A stretch of DNA of 54,471 bases from the NCBI GenBank assembly GCA_040905905.1, contig JBBDQN010000008.1, positions 1 through 54,471 on the forward strand, given 5' to 3'. The number at the start of each line of letters is the position of its first letter. The first letter of the stretch is position 1. A program made the position numbers and the translations under genes. This DNA comes from JAICND01 sp040905905. Its GTDB lineage: Bacteria; Actinomycetota; Acidimicrobiia; Spongiisociales; ZC4RG35. Shown here piece after piece: positions 1-8,900 of the stretch. Below the pieces are notes generated by a model. It did not search any database and was not told the origin of the DNA. It worked only from the letters and a program-made list of their open reading frames with translations.

Positions 1-105
1 CTCCCGGACCGGCCCCTTGTTGGACGGGTTGCTTCCTCGAAACTGACTTAATCCCCTTTCGAGCGGGTCGGCGGAAACGCATGATCGCTTTTGAAAGGAG
101 AAATT

Positions 106-762
106 ATGAACAAGGCAAGAGTCTTGTTTGGTTCGGTTATGACGGTGCTGGGAGCATTGCTGATGTTGGACTACGCCGACGTTCTCAACGCCGGCGACGT
201 GGTCGGAGCATGGTGGCCGCTCGTCATAGTCGTTGCCGGCTTGATGGCTTTGTGGGCAAATCCACAGCATTGGATGATGCCGCTTGTGGTGACGTCTGTC
301 GGTGCGATCCTGCTCCTAAGGTCCACCGATGTTGTCGACTCCCTCGCGGTTGCTGGTCCGGTGGTGCTGATGCTCGTCGGTCTGCTGGTGATCTTTGGCC
401 GAGGCATGAATCAGCGGGTCGTAGCGACCGCTGACAGGGTGAATTCGTTCAATGTGTTCTCGGGCAGTGAGGTTGCGTCCCGTTCCGATCATTTCGAGGG
501 CGGAAGCGTCGGAGCCCTGTTTGGGGGCGCCGAAGTCGATCTGCGTGATGCGCAGCCGGCCCCGGGCGCGGAGTTGGATGTCTTCGTCGCCTTTGGTGGA
601 GCCGAGATCAAGGTACCTGAAGGGTGGCAAGTGATCACTCACGGCATGCCCATCTTTGGCGGTTTCGAAAACGTTACCGCCAAGGAACGGATCCCGGCAG
701 GTGCCCCGGTCCTCGACATCAATGCCACCGTCATCTTTGGCGGCTTAGAGGTCAAACACTGA
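106..762 (+). CDS. LiaF-like membrane protein with C-terminal LiaF/DUF2154-type domain
   Basis: This 218-residue protein has four hydrophobic segments in its first 110 residues, including AWWPLVIVVAGLMALW and SLAVAGPVVLMLVGLLVIFG, the layout of the LiaI/LiaF-type membrane region. The C-terminal half has repeated 'FGGAEV / FGGFEN / FGGLEV' strands typical of the LiaF C-terminal domain, which in Firmicutes senses cell-envelope stress. The ATG at 106 was chosen because AAAGGAG lies at 94-100, five bases before it; an upstream TTG at 91 has no ribosome binding site. No histidine kinase or response regulator sits next to it, so a role in envelope stress is inferred from family only. A long hairpin follows the stop codon. 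Confidence 0.8.
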   Translation: MNKARVLFGSVMTVLGALLMLDYADVLNAGDVVGAWWPLVIVVAGLMALWANPQHWMMPLVVTSVGAILLLRSTDVVDSLAVAGPVVLMLVGLLVIFGRGMNQRVVATADRVNSFNVFSGSEVASRSDHFEGGSVGALFGGAEVDLRDAQPAPGAELDVFVAFGGAEIKVPEGWQVITHGMPIFGGFENVTAKERIPAGAPVLDINATVIFGGLEVKH

Positions 763-764
763 AT

Positions 765-829
765 TTGTTGAGACGCCGAGCTCTGGGAGCCACCAGACAG
801 TGTCGCCAGAGCCGGCGGTCTCGCAACAA
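765..829. terminator. Long bulged hairpin after the LiaF-like gene
   Basis: The arms TTGTT/AACAA (765-769, 825-829), GAGAC/GTCTC (770-774, 818-822), GCCG/CGGC (775-778, 813-816) and GCTCTGG/CCAGAGC (780-786, 806-812) form about 21 base pairs interrupted by small bulges (A779, G817, GC823-824). The hairpin starts two bases after the stop codon. No T-run follows. It could be a terminator, an mRNA-stabilising structure or a small repeat. Nothing else was recognised between here and 1023. Confidence 0.5.
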
Positions 830-1023
830 GTCGACCGCTGGACCGCTTCGTCGGCATCACCCACGTGCGTTGGGCATCCGCCGGTGATCACCAAACCGAG
901 TGTGGTCGGGAGCCCACTCGGGCATTCTGAAAACGCAGGTCATCGGAGTGGCTCGGACTCACTCGGCCAGTGGTCGCGATAGAACCACGTACGAACCCAT
1001 GGACTGACACGTCATCTAACGAT

Positions 1024-2472
1024 CTATCCGGCAGCTTCCTCCGTCGCCGCGATTTCCCATTGGCCGCTGCGAAGGTATTCGCCGATTGAGGCGGCGGCCC
1101 GGCGGCCCGCCCCCATCGCCAGGATCACTGTGGCTCCGCCTGTGACGATGTCGCCGCCGGCGAACACGCCCTTCATCGAAGTGCGACCGGTCGCGGGGTC
1201 GGCTTGGACGGTGCCACGAGCGCCGTGGATCAGGTCCGGTGCGCTCTTGCGCAAGAGCGGGCTGGGACCATTGCCCGCTGCAACGATTGCGACGTCGACC
1301 GGCACCTCAACGTCGCTCCCAGCAATCGGAACGGGCAGCGGTCGGGCTTCTCCTACCGGGGGAGCGAGTTCCATTCGGACAATTCGCAAGGCTCGCAGGC
1401 GGCCGTCGGACCCCCCGAGGAACTCGACAGGGGCCGTGAGGAATTCAAAACCGACACCCTCTTCCCGGGCGTGTCTGATCTCCTCGTGTCGGGCCGGCAT
1501 CTCGGCTTCGGTGCGCCGGTAAACGATGGAGGCATCGGCGGCCCCTAGTCGCAGCGCGGTGCGAACCGCATCGATCGCAGTGTTCCCGCCACCTATCACA
1601 GCCACTCTCTTTCCCTTTACATCGTGGACGGGAGTGGCGGTCCCACTCTTATAGGCGCGCATGAGGTTGACTCTGGTGAGAAACTCGTTGGCGGAGTAGA
1701 CCCCAACCAGGTGCTCCCCTGGGACCCCCAGAAATACCGGAAGCCCCGCACCTACCCCGACGAAGACGGCGTCGAATGACTCGAGCAGATCGCTGAGCGT
1801 CTCTGCCAGACCGATCGGGGCGTTGGTCACGAACTCGACTCCGAGGTCTCGCAGCCGGTCGATCTCGGCCGCGACGATTGCCTTTGGAAGCCGGTACTCC
1901 GGAATCCCGTAGACAAGCACTCCACCTAACTCATGGAGAGCCTCGAACAAAGTCACCTCATGGCCCGAACGGATGAGATCGAAGGCGCAGGAAAGGCCCG
2001 CTGGTCCGCTCCCCACTACGGCAACTCTCTTGCCAGTCTTCTCTGGACTCGGTGTTTCGCGGTCAACTCGGTGAGTGCGGCTGAAGTCGGCAACGAATCG
2101 CTCGAGATGCCCGATGGCTATCGGGCGATCCTTGCGAGTGAGCACACAGGCGCCCTCGCACTGCTTCTCCTGGAGACAGACCCTTCCGCAGATCGCAGGC
2201 AACGAGTTGTCGGCTGAGATCGTGGCTGCGGCTGCACCGAAATCACCTGCCGCGACGTGCCGCACGAACTCGTCGATGCGAACGCCGACCGGACATCCGT
2301 CGACGCATTTGGGTCGTGGGCACAGCAGGCACCGCTGGGCCTCGAGGACGGCCATCTGAGTCGTGAAGCCGAGGTTCACCTCGTCGAATCCGTGGGCCCT
2401 CTCAACCGGATCTCGCTCGGGCATCGCGGTGCGAGGCAGGCTCATACGGTCTTTTCTGGAAACCGGGCTCAT
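1024..2472 (-). CDS. NfnB/GltD-like NADPH-dependent oxidoreductase (glutamate synthase small-subunit family)
   Basis: The 482-residue protein has an N-terminal cysteine-rich cluster-binding region (CLLCPRPKCVDGCP and CGRVCLQEKQCEGAC) followed by two dinucleotide-binding motifs, VAVVGSGPAGLSCAFDLI and VAVIGGGNTAIDAV. This is the layout of the GltD/NfnB family: two [4Fe-4S] clusters, FAD and NADP(H). The gene directly upstream encodes the partner flavoprotein, so an NfnAB-type complex (NADH-dependent reduced ferredoxin:NADP+ oxidoreductase) or the closely related sulfide dehydrogenase SudAB is more likely than a glutamate synthase subunit; no large GltB-type gene is nearby. The ATG at 2472 overlaps the upstream stop as ATGA and has AGGGCAG before it. 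An ATG at 2445 is a possible alternative start. Confidence 0.85.
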   Translation of the reverse strand: MSPVSRKDRMSLPRTAMPERDPVERAHGFDEVNLGFTTQMAVLEAQRCLLCPRPKCVDGCPVGVRIDEFVRHVAAGDFGAAAATISADNSLPAICGRVCLQEKQCEGACVLTRKDRPIAIGHLERFVADFSRTHRVDRETPSPEKTGKRVAVVGSGPAGLSCAFDLIRSGHEVTLFEALHELGGVLVYGIPEYRLPKAIVAAEIDRLRDLGVEFVTNAPIGLAETLSDLLESFDAVFVGVGAGLPVFLGVPGEHLVGVYSANEFLTRVNLMRAYKSGTATPVHDVKGKRVAVIGGGNTAIDAVRTALRLGAADASIVYRRTEAEMPARHEEIRHAREEGVGFEFLTAPVEFLGGSDGRLRALRIVRMELAPPVGEARPLPVPIAGSDVEVPVDVAIVAAGNGPSPLLRKSAPDLIHGARGTVQADPATGRTSMKGVFAGGDIVTGGATVILAMGAGRRAAASIGEYLRSGQWEIAATEEAAG

Positions 2473-3299
2473 GACGGGGCTGCCCTGCAGCTTGCCGCCT
2501 GGGCCAACTCGAATTCCTGGTAGGCGCCGTTGCGGGTGCTCAGAATGTCGAAGTCGACGAGGTGGGCATCGAATTCGGGTCCGTCCACGCATGCGAACTT
2601 GGTGCCACCGCCCACGAGGACCCGGCAACCGCCACACATGCCAGTCCCGTCGACCATGATCGGATTGAGGCTGACGGTCGTTTTGATGTGACCGGGTCGT
2701 GTCACCTCTGACACCGCTCGCATCATTGGAATAGGACCCATGGCGAAGACGTGATCGATCGGGCCCCCTCTCTTCAGAAGGTCGCTGAGAACGTCTGTTA
2801 CGAGGCCGGGCCAGCCGTAGGATCCGTCGTCGGTTGCGGGGTACACCTTTTCACAGACTTCGGATAGTTCAGCTTCCAAGATCACGTACTCACGCGACCG
2901 TCCCCCAATGATGGCCTGGACTCGACTTCCTGCTTCGTGGAGCGCACGGGCCACGGGATAGGCAATGGCGGTACCCACTCCTCCTCCGATCACCACCACA
3001 TTCCCAAGCGTGTCGATGACCGAAGGTGTGCCTAATGGCCCGACGACGTCAGTCAGGCTGTCTCCCGCTTCGAGCAGGTTGATCGCCTGGGTGGTAGCTC
3101 CAACTGCCTGAACTATGAGGCAGATGGTTCCTTCGTCTTTGTTACCGTCGACGATCGTGAGTGGTATTCGCTCGCCGTCAATATCCACCCGCACAATCAC
3201 GAATTGGCCGGGGCGCCAGTGCTTCGCAACCCGAGGTGCTCCCACCCAGAAGCGCTTTACCGATGGTGCGAGTAAATGGGCATCGCGAATGAGGAACAC
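2469..3299 (-). CDS. NfnA/SudB-like ferredoxin-NADP reductase subunit
   Basis: This 276-residue protein matches the FAD/NAD-binding reductase with a C-terminal [2Fe-2S] site that partners NfnB. The beginning (ending in WRPGQFVIVRV) is the FAD-binding lobe, VVVIGGGVGTAIAYPVARAL is the nucleotide lobe, and GTGMCGGCRVLVGG plus FACVDGPEFDAHLVDFD carry the cluster cysteines. It is the first gene of a two-gene unit, translationally coupled to the gene at 1024-2472. The GTG start gives the normal family N-terminus but has no clear Shine-Dalgarno sequence, so a leaderless transcript is possible. Two DosR-like palindromes lie 43 and 65 bases upstream (centre to start), shared with the divergent GNAT gene. 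In the known complex it accepts electrons from NADH and exchanges them with ferredoxin through the partner subunit. Confidence 0.85.
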   Translation of the reverse strand: MFLIRDAHLLAPSVKRFWVGAPRVAKHWRPGQFVIVRVDIDGERIPLTIVDGNKDEGTICLIVQAVGATTQAINLLEAGDSLTDVVGPLGTPSVIDTLGNVVVIGGGVGTAIAYPVARALHEAGSRVQAIIGGRSREYVILEAELSEVCEKVYPATDDGSYGWPGLVTDVLSDLLKRGGPIDHVFAMGPIPMMRAVSEVTRPGHIKTTVSLNPIMVDGTGMCGGCRVLVGGGTKFACVDGPEFDAHLVDFDILSTRNGAYQEFELAQAASCRAAPS

Positions 3300-3335
3300 C
3301 GTGACATTGTCCGGAGGAAATGCCCAAGGTGGTTA

Positions 3336-3349
3336 GGGTCCGAAGGCAC
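3336..3349. promoter_or_regulatory. DosR-like box (degenerate), site 1 of the nfn/GNAT divergent promoter
   Basis: GGGTC-CGAA-GGCAC matches the pattern GGGNC-N4-GNCCC at seven of eight defined positions. Its centre is 43 bases from the NfnA-like start at 3299 and 65 bases from the GNAT start at 3408. It pairs with a second site 22 bases away, two helical turns. Functional assignment is inferred from resemblance to the mycobacterial DosR consensus. Confidence 0.45.
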
Positions 3350-3357
3350 TTCGTGTT

Positions 3358-3371
3358 GGGACGAACGTCAC
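3358..3371. promoter_or_regulatory. DosR-like box, site 2 of the nfn/GNAT divergent promoter
   Basis: GGGAC-GAAC-GTCAC, with TT just before it and T after it, matches GGGNC-N4-GNCCC at seven of eight defined positions. Its centre is 43 bases from the GNAT start and 65 from the NfnA-like start, so the pair of sites is arranged symmetrically for both genes. Confidence 0.5.
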
Positions 3372-3407
3372 TCTCTGGGAAGGCAGGTCTGTTGGCTAAG
3401 GCGAACA

Positions 3408-4100
3408 ATGGCGCAGATGTCCGGTTCTTACCTGCAGCCAGCCCACATGTCCGTTGAACCCGATCCCGGCTGGTTTGAGGCCCGTTCCTCGGAGTTGGTC
3501 CTGGGTGACGGGACCCGGGTCTTGATTCGTCCGATCCGGGCCGACGACAAGCAGCTTCTGCAAGAGGGCATTCGTCACCTCTCACCCGAGTCCAGATATT
3601 TGCGCTTCCTCCACTACCTGGAGCGTTTGACACCGGCCGAACTCCGCTATCTGACCGAAATCGACTATCGCGATCACTTTGCCTGGGTAGCCATTTCACT
3701 CGATAAGCCGGACCACCTCGGCCTCGGAGTGGCTCGATATATTCGGGACGGAAACCAGCCCAAGCAAGCCGAGGCGGCGGTCGCGGTCATCGACGACTAC
3801 CAGGGCAGGGGCCTGGGGAGGCTTTTGCTGACCAAGCTGGCCGACAGCGCTCGTGAGAACGGCATTGATGCTTTTATCGCCTACCTGGCCCCGGAGAGCC
3901 CGGTTGTCAAATATCTCCTTGATAACGTCTCGGCCGCCACCACCAGCAATGAGGACGGTTTGATGAGGGTGGTCGTGCCTCTCGGTGACGACGATGCGGG
4001 CCCCGGCAGCCAGGCGATGTTGCGTGCGGCCGCCGGCGGCGACGCGGAGTTCTTCTCACCGCACAAGCGTGGCCGGTTGGCCCCCGAAAAATCCTCGTAG
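3408..4100 (+). CDS. GNAT-family acetyltransferase (Pat/KATmt-like catalytic domain)
   Basis: The 230-residue protein holds one GNAT domain. LVLGDGTRVLIRPIRADDKQ is the usual first strand, RYLRFLHYLERLTPAELRYLTEIDY is typical of the Pat-type protein acetyltransferase branch, and the acetyl-CoA pyrophosphate loop is V-I-D-D-Y-Q-G-R-G-L-G-R. Protein lysine acetylation is therefore a reasonable guess, but no substrate is visible. No cyclic-nucleotide domain is fused to it. The ATG at 3408 was chosen because AAGG lies seven bases upstream and the family N-terminus begins soon after; the open frame upstream crosses the regulatory palindromes and is not conserved-looking. It is transcribed divergently from the NfnAB-like pair. 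Confidence 0.8.
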   Translation: MAQMSGSYLQPAHMSVEPDPGWFEARSSELVLGDGTRVLIRPIRADDKQLLQEGIRHLSPESRYLRFLHYLERLTPAELRYLTEIDYRDHFAWVAISLDKPDHLGLGVARYIRDGNQPKQAEAAVAVIDDYQGRGLGRLLLTKLADSARENGIDAFIAYLAPESPVVKYLLDNVSAATTSNEDGLMRVVVPLGDDDAGPGSQAMLRAAAGGDAEFFSPHKRGRLAPEKSS

Positions 4101-4317
4101 ACGGGCGTTTTGCCGCAGGCTGGCTGGACGCTCTCTTCTTGGGGCCTTTTGGCTCTGGATCGATTCCCGGCCAACTCTCGAACGGCGGGCATCCCGCTAC
4201 GAAGAACGGTGTGGAATCGAAGATCCACGGATCATCAGGATCGGTGATGAGTATCTGATCGCGTGACCCCCCGGGGAGAGCGAGCAGTCCTCACCGAGGT
4301 GAACACTCAAACGAAAG

Positions 4318-4331
4318 GGGACCTAGGTCCC
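4318..4331. promoter_or_regulatory. Perfect DosR-like palindrome upstream of the DUF1918 gene
   Basis: GGGAC-CTAG-GTCCC is a perfect 14-base palindrome, a full match to GGGNC-N4-GNCCC. Its centre is 61 bases before the start at 4386. It overlaps a second small inverted repeat, TCCCT-GGC-AGGGA, at 4328-4340. The 285 bases between the GNAT and DUF1918 genes hold nothing else recognised. Confidence 0.6.
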
Positions 4332-4385
4332 TGGCAGGGAATGCCGGGCTTGTTCATGCTGACGAGTCAATCCCTGGAGGTATGA

Positions 4386-4601
4386 ATGAACGCTCAGAAG
4401 GGTGATCGGCTTGTCATTCGAGGTCATCACGTCGGTGATTTAGATCGCGACGGCGAGATCCTCGAGGTCGGCGAGCACGGGGGACCGCCGTACTTGGTCC
4501 GCTGGTCGGACGACGGCCACGAGGGTCTGATCTTCCCCAGCAGCGACGCGGTGATCAGGCACCCGGAACCGAGACGAGGGCGACATCCGAAGTCGGGTTA
4601 G
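4386..4601 (+). CDS. DUF1918 domain protein
   Basis: This 71-residue soluble protein reads MNAQKGDRLVIRGHHVGDLD and continues with G-EILEV and a YLVRWSDDGHEG motif, the signature of the small actinobacterial DUF1918 family. The family has a KOW/SH3-like fold and no assigned function. GGAGG at 4376-4380 is correctly spaced for the ATG at 4386. The gene stands alone, with its own palindromic operator upstream and no gene after it for 424 bases. Confidence 0.85.
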   Translation: MNAQKGDRLVIRGHHVGDLDRDGEILEVGEHGGPPYLVRWSDDGHEGLIFPSSDAVIRHPEPRRGRHPKSG

Positions 4602-5025
4602 TGCCGGTTGGCCAGCAGAGCAGAAGGTCCCTATTGCTGGATGCGTGGATTTCCGCGAGCTACAGGGCATGCTCTTCACGATGGTCCCGTTGGGCACCGT
4701 TACCGGGGCCGCAATCTGGTGGATTCCGAGCAAGCCAAAGCACCAGGCGCCCGCCGGGCTCGGTTAGACCTCCCAAAAGGATTGACTTCATAAAGCAACG
4801 AGACCACAGCTCGGCTGTCTCTCCATGAGCTCGGTCACAGTCAACTGAAGGGCAGTCCAATCAGAGCGTCGCGTTCAGCCCGAGAAACGTCGGCTTCCAG
4901 ATGCGGAGGGATGCAGTGCTTGGGTGGACCAGAGACCACCCCGGCCTCGTTCTTATCGGATGTGGCTGGACGACGATGAGATCCTCCCGCAAGCAGGACT
5001 CTCTGGGACTTCCTCCGAACGGGTT
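4602..5025. other. 424-base stretch without a recognised gene
   Basis: This lies between the DUF1918 gene and the 3' end of the CBS-domain gene. Short open frames occur on both strands, but none has a ribosome binding site together with a recognisable family signature. No tRNA, strong hairpin or repeat was found. Confidence 0.5.
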
Positions 5026-5406
5026 TTATCGGTCGCCGGACTCTGTTATTGCCCACAAGATGTCCTTGATGCTGGCGATTCCAAGCAGCCGGTTGCCCTC
5101 GACCACCGGAAGGTGCCGATAGCCGGTGGCAAGCATCCATTGTGCTGCGTCGTTGACCTCCATGTCAGGCTCGGTCACGTCTGGTCGGGGAGTCATCCAG
5201 TCGAGGACCGGGGTTGTGGCCATATCAATGCCACCTGCCGCCGCTCTCAGGACGTCCCGTTCGGTGATGATTCCAGTCAGGAGGTCTCCTTCGATAACTC
5301 CCAGCGATCCGACACCTTCCTCGACCATTCGGGTGGCGGCCTTGTGAAGAGTGACATCAGCAGTCGTGGTAACGGCTCTGTTGCCGATAAGGGCTCTGAT
5401 TTCCAC
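5026..5406 (-). CDS. CBS-domain pair protein (Hrp1-like)
   Basis: The 126-residue protein consists of two CBS repeats and nothing else. The first is around residues 8-60 (TLHKAATRMVEEGVGSLGVI, then GIITERDVLR), the second around 68-122 (TEPDMEVNDAAQWMLATGYR followed by HLPVVEGNRLLGIASIKDI). CBS pairs bind adenine nucleotides and regulate other proteins. M. tuberculosis Hrp1 (Rv2626c), a hypoxia-response protein, has the same build. The GTG at 5406 was chosen because AAGGAGGA lies at 5411-5418 just upstream; the open frame beyond it is antisense or overlaps another gene. It appears co-transcribed with the truncated flavoprotein gene. Confidence 0.85.
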   Translation of the reverse strand: MEIRALIGNRAVTTTADVTLHKAATRMVEEGVGSLGVIEGDLLTGIITERDVLRAAAGGIDMATTPVLDWMTPRPDVTEPDMEVNDAAQWMLATGYRHLPVVEGNRLLGIASIKDILWAITESGDR

Positions 5407-5708
5407 GGTCTCCTCCTTCTCGACTTCGTCGTGTTTCCACAGTGGGGCTCTGAGGTATTTGTGCACAGGGCCGAAGGTCCTGCTTGCCTCGGCAGGAGCG
5501 TTCTGCAGACGGCATCGAGTTTTTCCCCGGGAGCCGTTCTGAAAACGATCGTTCTGTGAACAAACCGAAAGAGAACAGGCAGGATGAGGGGCTCGCCGCT
5601 CGCTAGCACCGCGATCCTCCCGATGGGCCGGGTCTCCGCAATCCGTTCGCATTCCTCGAGCGTCATCACGATGAGTCCTCGGCGGTCTCTGGGCAAAGAG
5701 TCGCTCAT
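5277..5708 (-). pseudogene. Truncated pyridoxamine 5'-phosphate oxidase-like gene
   Basis: Residues 15-66 (LTLEEC-like start, then RPIGRIAVLASGEPLILPVL, then TIVFRTAPGEKLDAV) match the N-terminal half of the PNPOx-like flavin-binding family. The expected continuation (FEVD... GWSV...) is missing. After residue 70 the reading frame becomes arginine-rich and runs 130 bases into the CBS gene in a different frame. A full family member needs about 140 matching residues; here there is room for only about 100 before the CBS start. It therefore looks 3'-truncated or frameshifted, although a short functional product cannot be excluded. The ATG at 5708 follows AAGGAAAG. It may still serve as a leader for the CBS gene. 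Confidence 0.5.
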
Positions 5709-5774
5709 CAACTAACTGCTTTCCTTGGGAGCTCTCCTCAACCCGATGGAGGTCGAATCCGCACCGCCAGACAA

Positions 5775-5788
5775 GGGGACCCGGTCCC
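5775..5788. promoter_or_regulatory. DosR-like palindrome in the nifJ upstream region
   Basis: GGGGA-CCCG-GTCCC can be read as the 14-base pattern with one mismatch, or as GGGAC-CCG-GTCCC with a 3-base spacer (5776-5788). It lies about 74 bases from the flavoprotein-like start at 5708 and about 160 from nifJ. Confidence 0.4.
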
Positions 5789-5804
5789 GTGACGGCGGTG
5801 CCTG

Positions 5805-5836
5805 GCCGTTCGGCGGGCCAGTGGGTGCCGTTCGGC
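5805..5836. repeat. Tandem GCCGTTCGGC palindromes upstream of nifJ
   Basis: GCCGTTCGGC occurs at 5805-5814 and again at 5827-5836, exactly 22 bases apart, two helical turns. The second copy is embedded in GGGTGCCGTTCGGCCCT. Together with the palindrome at 5775 they form a cluster 105-165 bases upstream of nifJ, probably a regulator-binding region. Confidence 0.4.
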
Positions 5837-5941
5837 CCTAGATGGTCGAATCGCACTCGCTCAAACTCATAGGAGGACAACCGTAGGATGTGAATACCCC
5901 ATGAATTCGTTCGCCCTGAACGCGATGTTCGGTGGTCATTG

Positions 5942-8900
5942 ATGCCCGAATTCGATCTCATGCTCGAGGGGAACGAAGCCGCCGCCAGAGTGGCTCACGC
6001 TCTCAGCGAGGTAATCGCCATCTATCCGATCACGCCCGCATCGCCGATGGGGGAACTGGCGGACGCGTGGTCGCAGCGCGGTCAGCCGAACGCCTGGGGA
6101 ATAGTCCCCGACGTGATCGAGATGCAAAGCGAGGCCGGGGCGGCCGGGGCGGTTCACGGAGCCTTGCTGGCCGGAGCAATGGCCACCACTTTCACCGCCT
6201 CCCAGGGCTTGCTCCTCATGCTCCCCAACATGTACAAGATCGCGGGAGAGCTGACGCCGACGGTCATTCACGTCGCGGCCCGCACGGTGGCCACCCACGC
6301 CCTCTCCATATTCGGCGATCATTCCGACGTCATGGCGGCGAGGCAGACCGGCTTTGCGATGCTGTCCTCGACGTCGGTGCAAGAGGCGCAAGATCTCGCG
6401 CTCGTCGCCCACAGCGCCACCTTGCGATCGAGAGTCCCGTTCCTTCACTTCTTCGACGGGTTCCGAACCTCTCACGAAGTCGCCAAGATCCGGGCGCTCG
6501 AAATCTCCCAAATGCGCGACTTCGTCGACCCGGGTTTGATCGGCGAACACCGCAACAGGGCGCTCAATCCCAATCGTCCTGTCCTCCGCGGTTCAGCCCA
6601 GAACCCGGATGTCTACTTTCAAGCGCGGGAGGCGGTGAATCCGTACTACGACGCCGTGGCGGGAATCGTCCAGGAGGAGATGGACCGCCTGGCCATTCTG
6701 ACCGGTCGGCAATACCACAACTTCGACTACGTCGGACACCCGGATGCCGATCGGGTCATAGTGATCATGGGATCGGCTGCTGGTGCCGCCGCCGAGGCCG
6801 TCGAAAAGATGATCGAGGCCGGGCAGAAAGTGGGGATGATCGTCGTCCGCCTGTACCGCCCGTTCGATGTCGATGCCTTCCGGACCGTGGTTCCCCCCTC
6901 TACCCGGGCGATCGCCGTACTCGACCGGACCAAGGAGCCGGGAGCGGTTGGAGAGCCTCTGTATGTGGATGTGGTCGCGGCCCTTGCTGCCACGGGCCCC
7001 ATGCCATCAAGGGTTCTCGGCGGGCGCTACGGGCTCTCGTCAAAGGAGTTCACCCCGCCGATGGTCGATGCCATTTTCGAGGCTCTTCGCACGGAGGACC
7101 AGAGTCGGCAATTCACCGTCGGCATCTTCGACGACGTGACTCGCACCAGCCTTCCGTTCGACCCGGACTCGTGGGACGAACCCGCCGACGTGGCCCGGGC
7201 AGTGCTCTTCGGTCTGGGCAGCGATGGGACCGTCGGAGCCAACAAGGCGTCGGTCAAGATCATCGGAGAGAACACACCGTTGTACGCGCAGGGGTACTTC
7301 GTGTACGACTCGAAGAAGTCCGGGTCCCGGACGGTCTCCCACCTCCGGTTCGGTCCGCGCCCGATCGTCTCGACCTACTTGATCGGGCCCGGTCAGGCAA
7401 CGTTCGTCGCTTGCCATCAGTTCCAGTTGCTCGACGATGTCGATGTTCTCGAACCTGCCGCCCGCGGGTCAAAGCTGCTCATCAACTCCCCATACGCGTC
7501 CGACGAGGTTTGGAGCCACCTGCCTCCGCACCTTCGGGCCGGCATCGTCGAGAAGGGGATAGAACTGTGGGTGGTTGACGCCGCCGCCGTAGCCAAGGAA
7601 GTGGGGCTTGGGGGACGTATCAACACCGTCCTCCAGGTTTGCTTCTTCGCTCTCGCCAAGGTCATACCGCTCGACGACGCCATCGAGGCCATCAAGGAAG
7701 AGATCTCCAAGAGCTACGGCAAGAGGGGAGAGGTCGTGGTTCGACGAAACTTCGCCGCCGTCGACCGCGCTCTCGATGGTCTCCAGCAAGTCGAGATTCC
7801 GGTCGAGAGTCGGGTTGCGGACCTCGAGAGGTCGGTAATTTCTTCTCTTGCGGGCCGCCTGTCAACGGCTCCCGATTTCGTGCAGCGCGTCACCGGAATC
7901 ATGATGGGAGGCAGGGGAGACCTGCTTCCGGTCTCGGCCATGCCCGTCGACGGAACCTTTCCCACCGACACCGCCAGGTGGGAGAAACGATCGATCGGTG
8001 AGGAGATCCCGTTCTGGGACCCGTCAATCTGCATCGATTGTGGTCGGTGCGCCCTTGCCTGCCCGCATGCCGCGATCCGGATGAAGGTCTTCGATCCCTC
8101 TTCGCTGGAGAATGCTCCATCGGGCTTTCTGTCCAAGCCTGCCGATGGGCGCGAGTTCGCAGGAAAGCTGCTGACCATTCAGGTGGCGCCCGACGACTGC
8201 ACTGGTTGCGGTGTCTGCGTGCAGATCTGTCCCGCTCACTCGAAAGAAGAGGTGCGGCATCGAGCGATTGACATGGCCCCGAAACCAGCCGATCTGGATA
8301 GTGAGCGAGCCAACTTCGAGTTCTTCCTGGGCATCCCCGATCCGCCTCGTTCCCTGCTCAAGCTCGAATCGGTAAAAGGCTCACAACTCGCCCGGCCTCT
8401 CTTCGAGTTCTCGGGCGCCTGTGCCGGGTGCGGTGAAACTCCTTACCTGAAACTGCTCTCGCAGATGTTCGGTGACCGGTCCATCATCGCCAACGCAACA
8501 GGATGCTCGTCGATCTATGGCGGCAACCTTCCGACCACCCCATGGTCGGTCGATGCGGAAGGCAGAGGGCCGGCGTGGGCCAATTCGCTCTTTGAAGACA
8601 ACGCCGAGTTCGGACTGGGTATGCGGCTCGGAGTGGAGCGCCTCGAGGCCGAAGCCCAGCTCCTGGTCACAGCACTTCTGGATGACATCGGGGCAATCGG
8701 AGTCGAGCTGCTGGAGGCGGATCAATCGAATGAAGCCGGGATCCAAGCGCAACGTACCCGGGTGGAACAGGTTCGCCGGATCTTGCCCAATATCGACTCG
8801 ACCCTGGCGCGGCGACTCGAATCGGTGGCCGACGCCCTGGTTCGCACCTCGATCTGGATCGTTGGTGGAGATGGCTGGTCCTATGACATCGGATTCGGTG

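Noticed and set aside
3510..3527. GGGAC-CCGG-GTCTT inside the GNAT gene as another DosR-like box
   Set aside because: It lies in coding sequence and its second half does not match; probably chance.
5026..5961. CBS gene extended to 311 residues
   Set aside because: The extension overlaps the flavoprotein-like gene and the nifJ promoter; the GTG at 5406 has a strong ribosome binding site.
5932..7578. 548-residue open frame on the plus strand
   Set aside because: It is an out-of-frame shadow of nifJ, rich in Arg and Gly, with no family signature.
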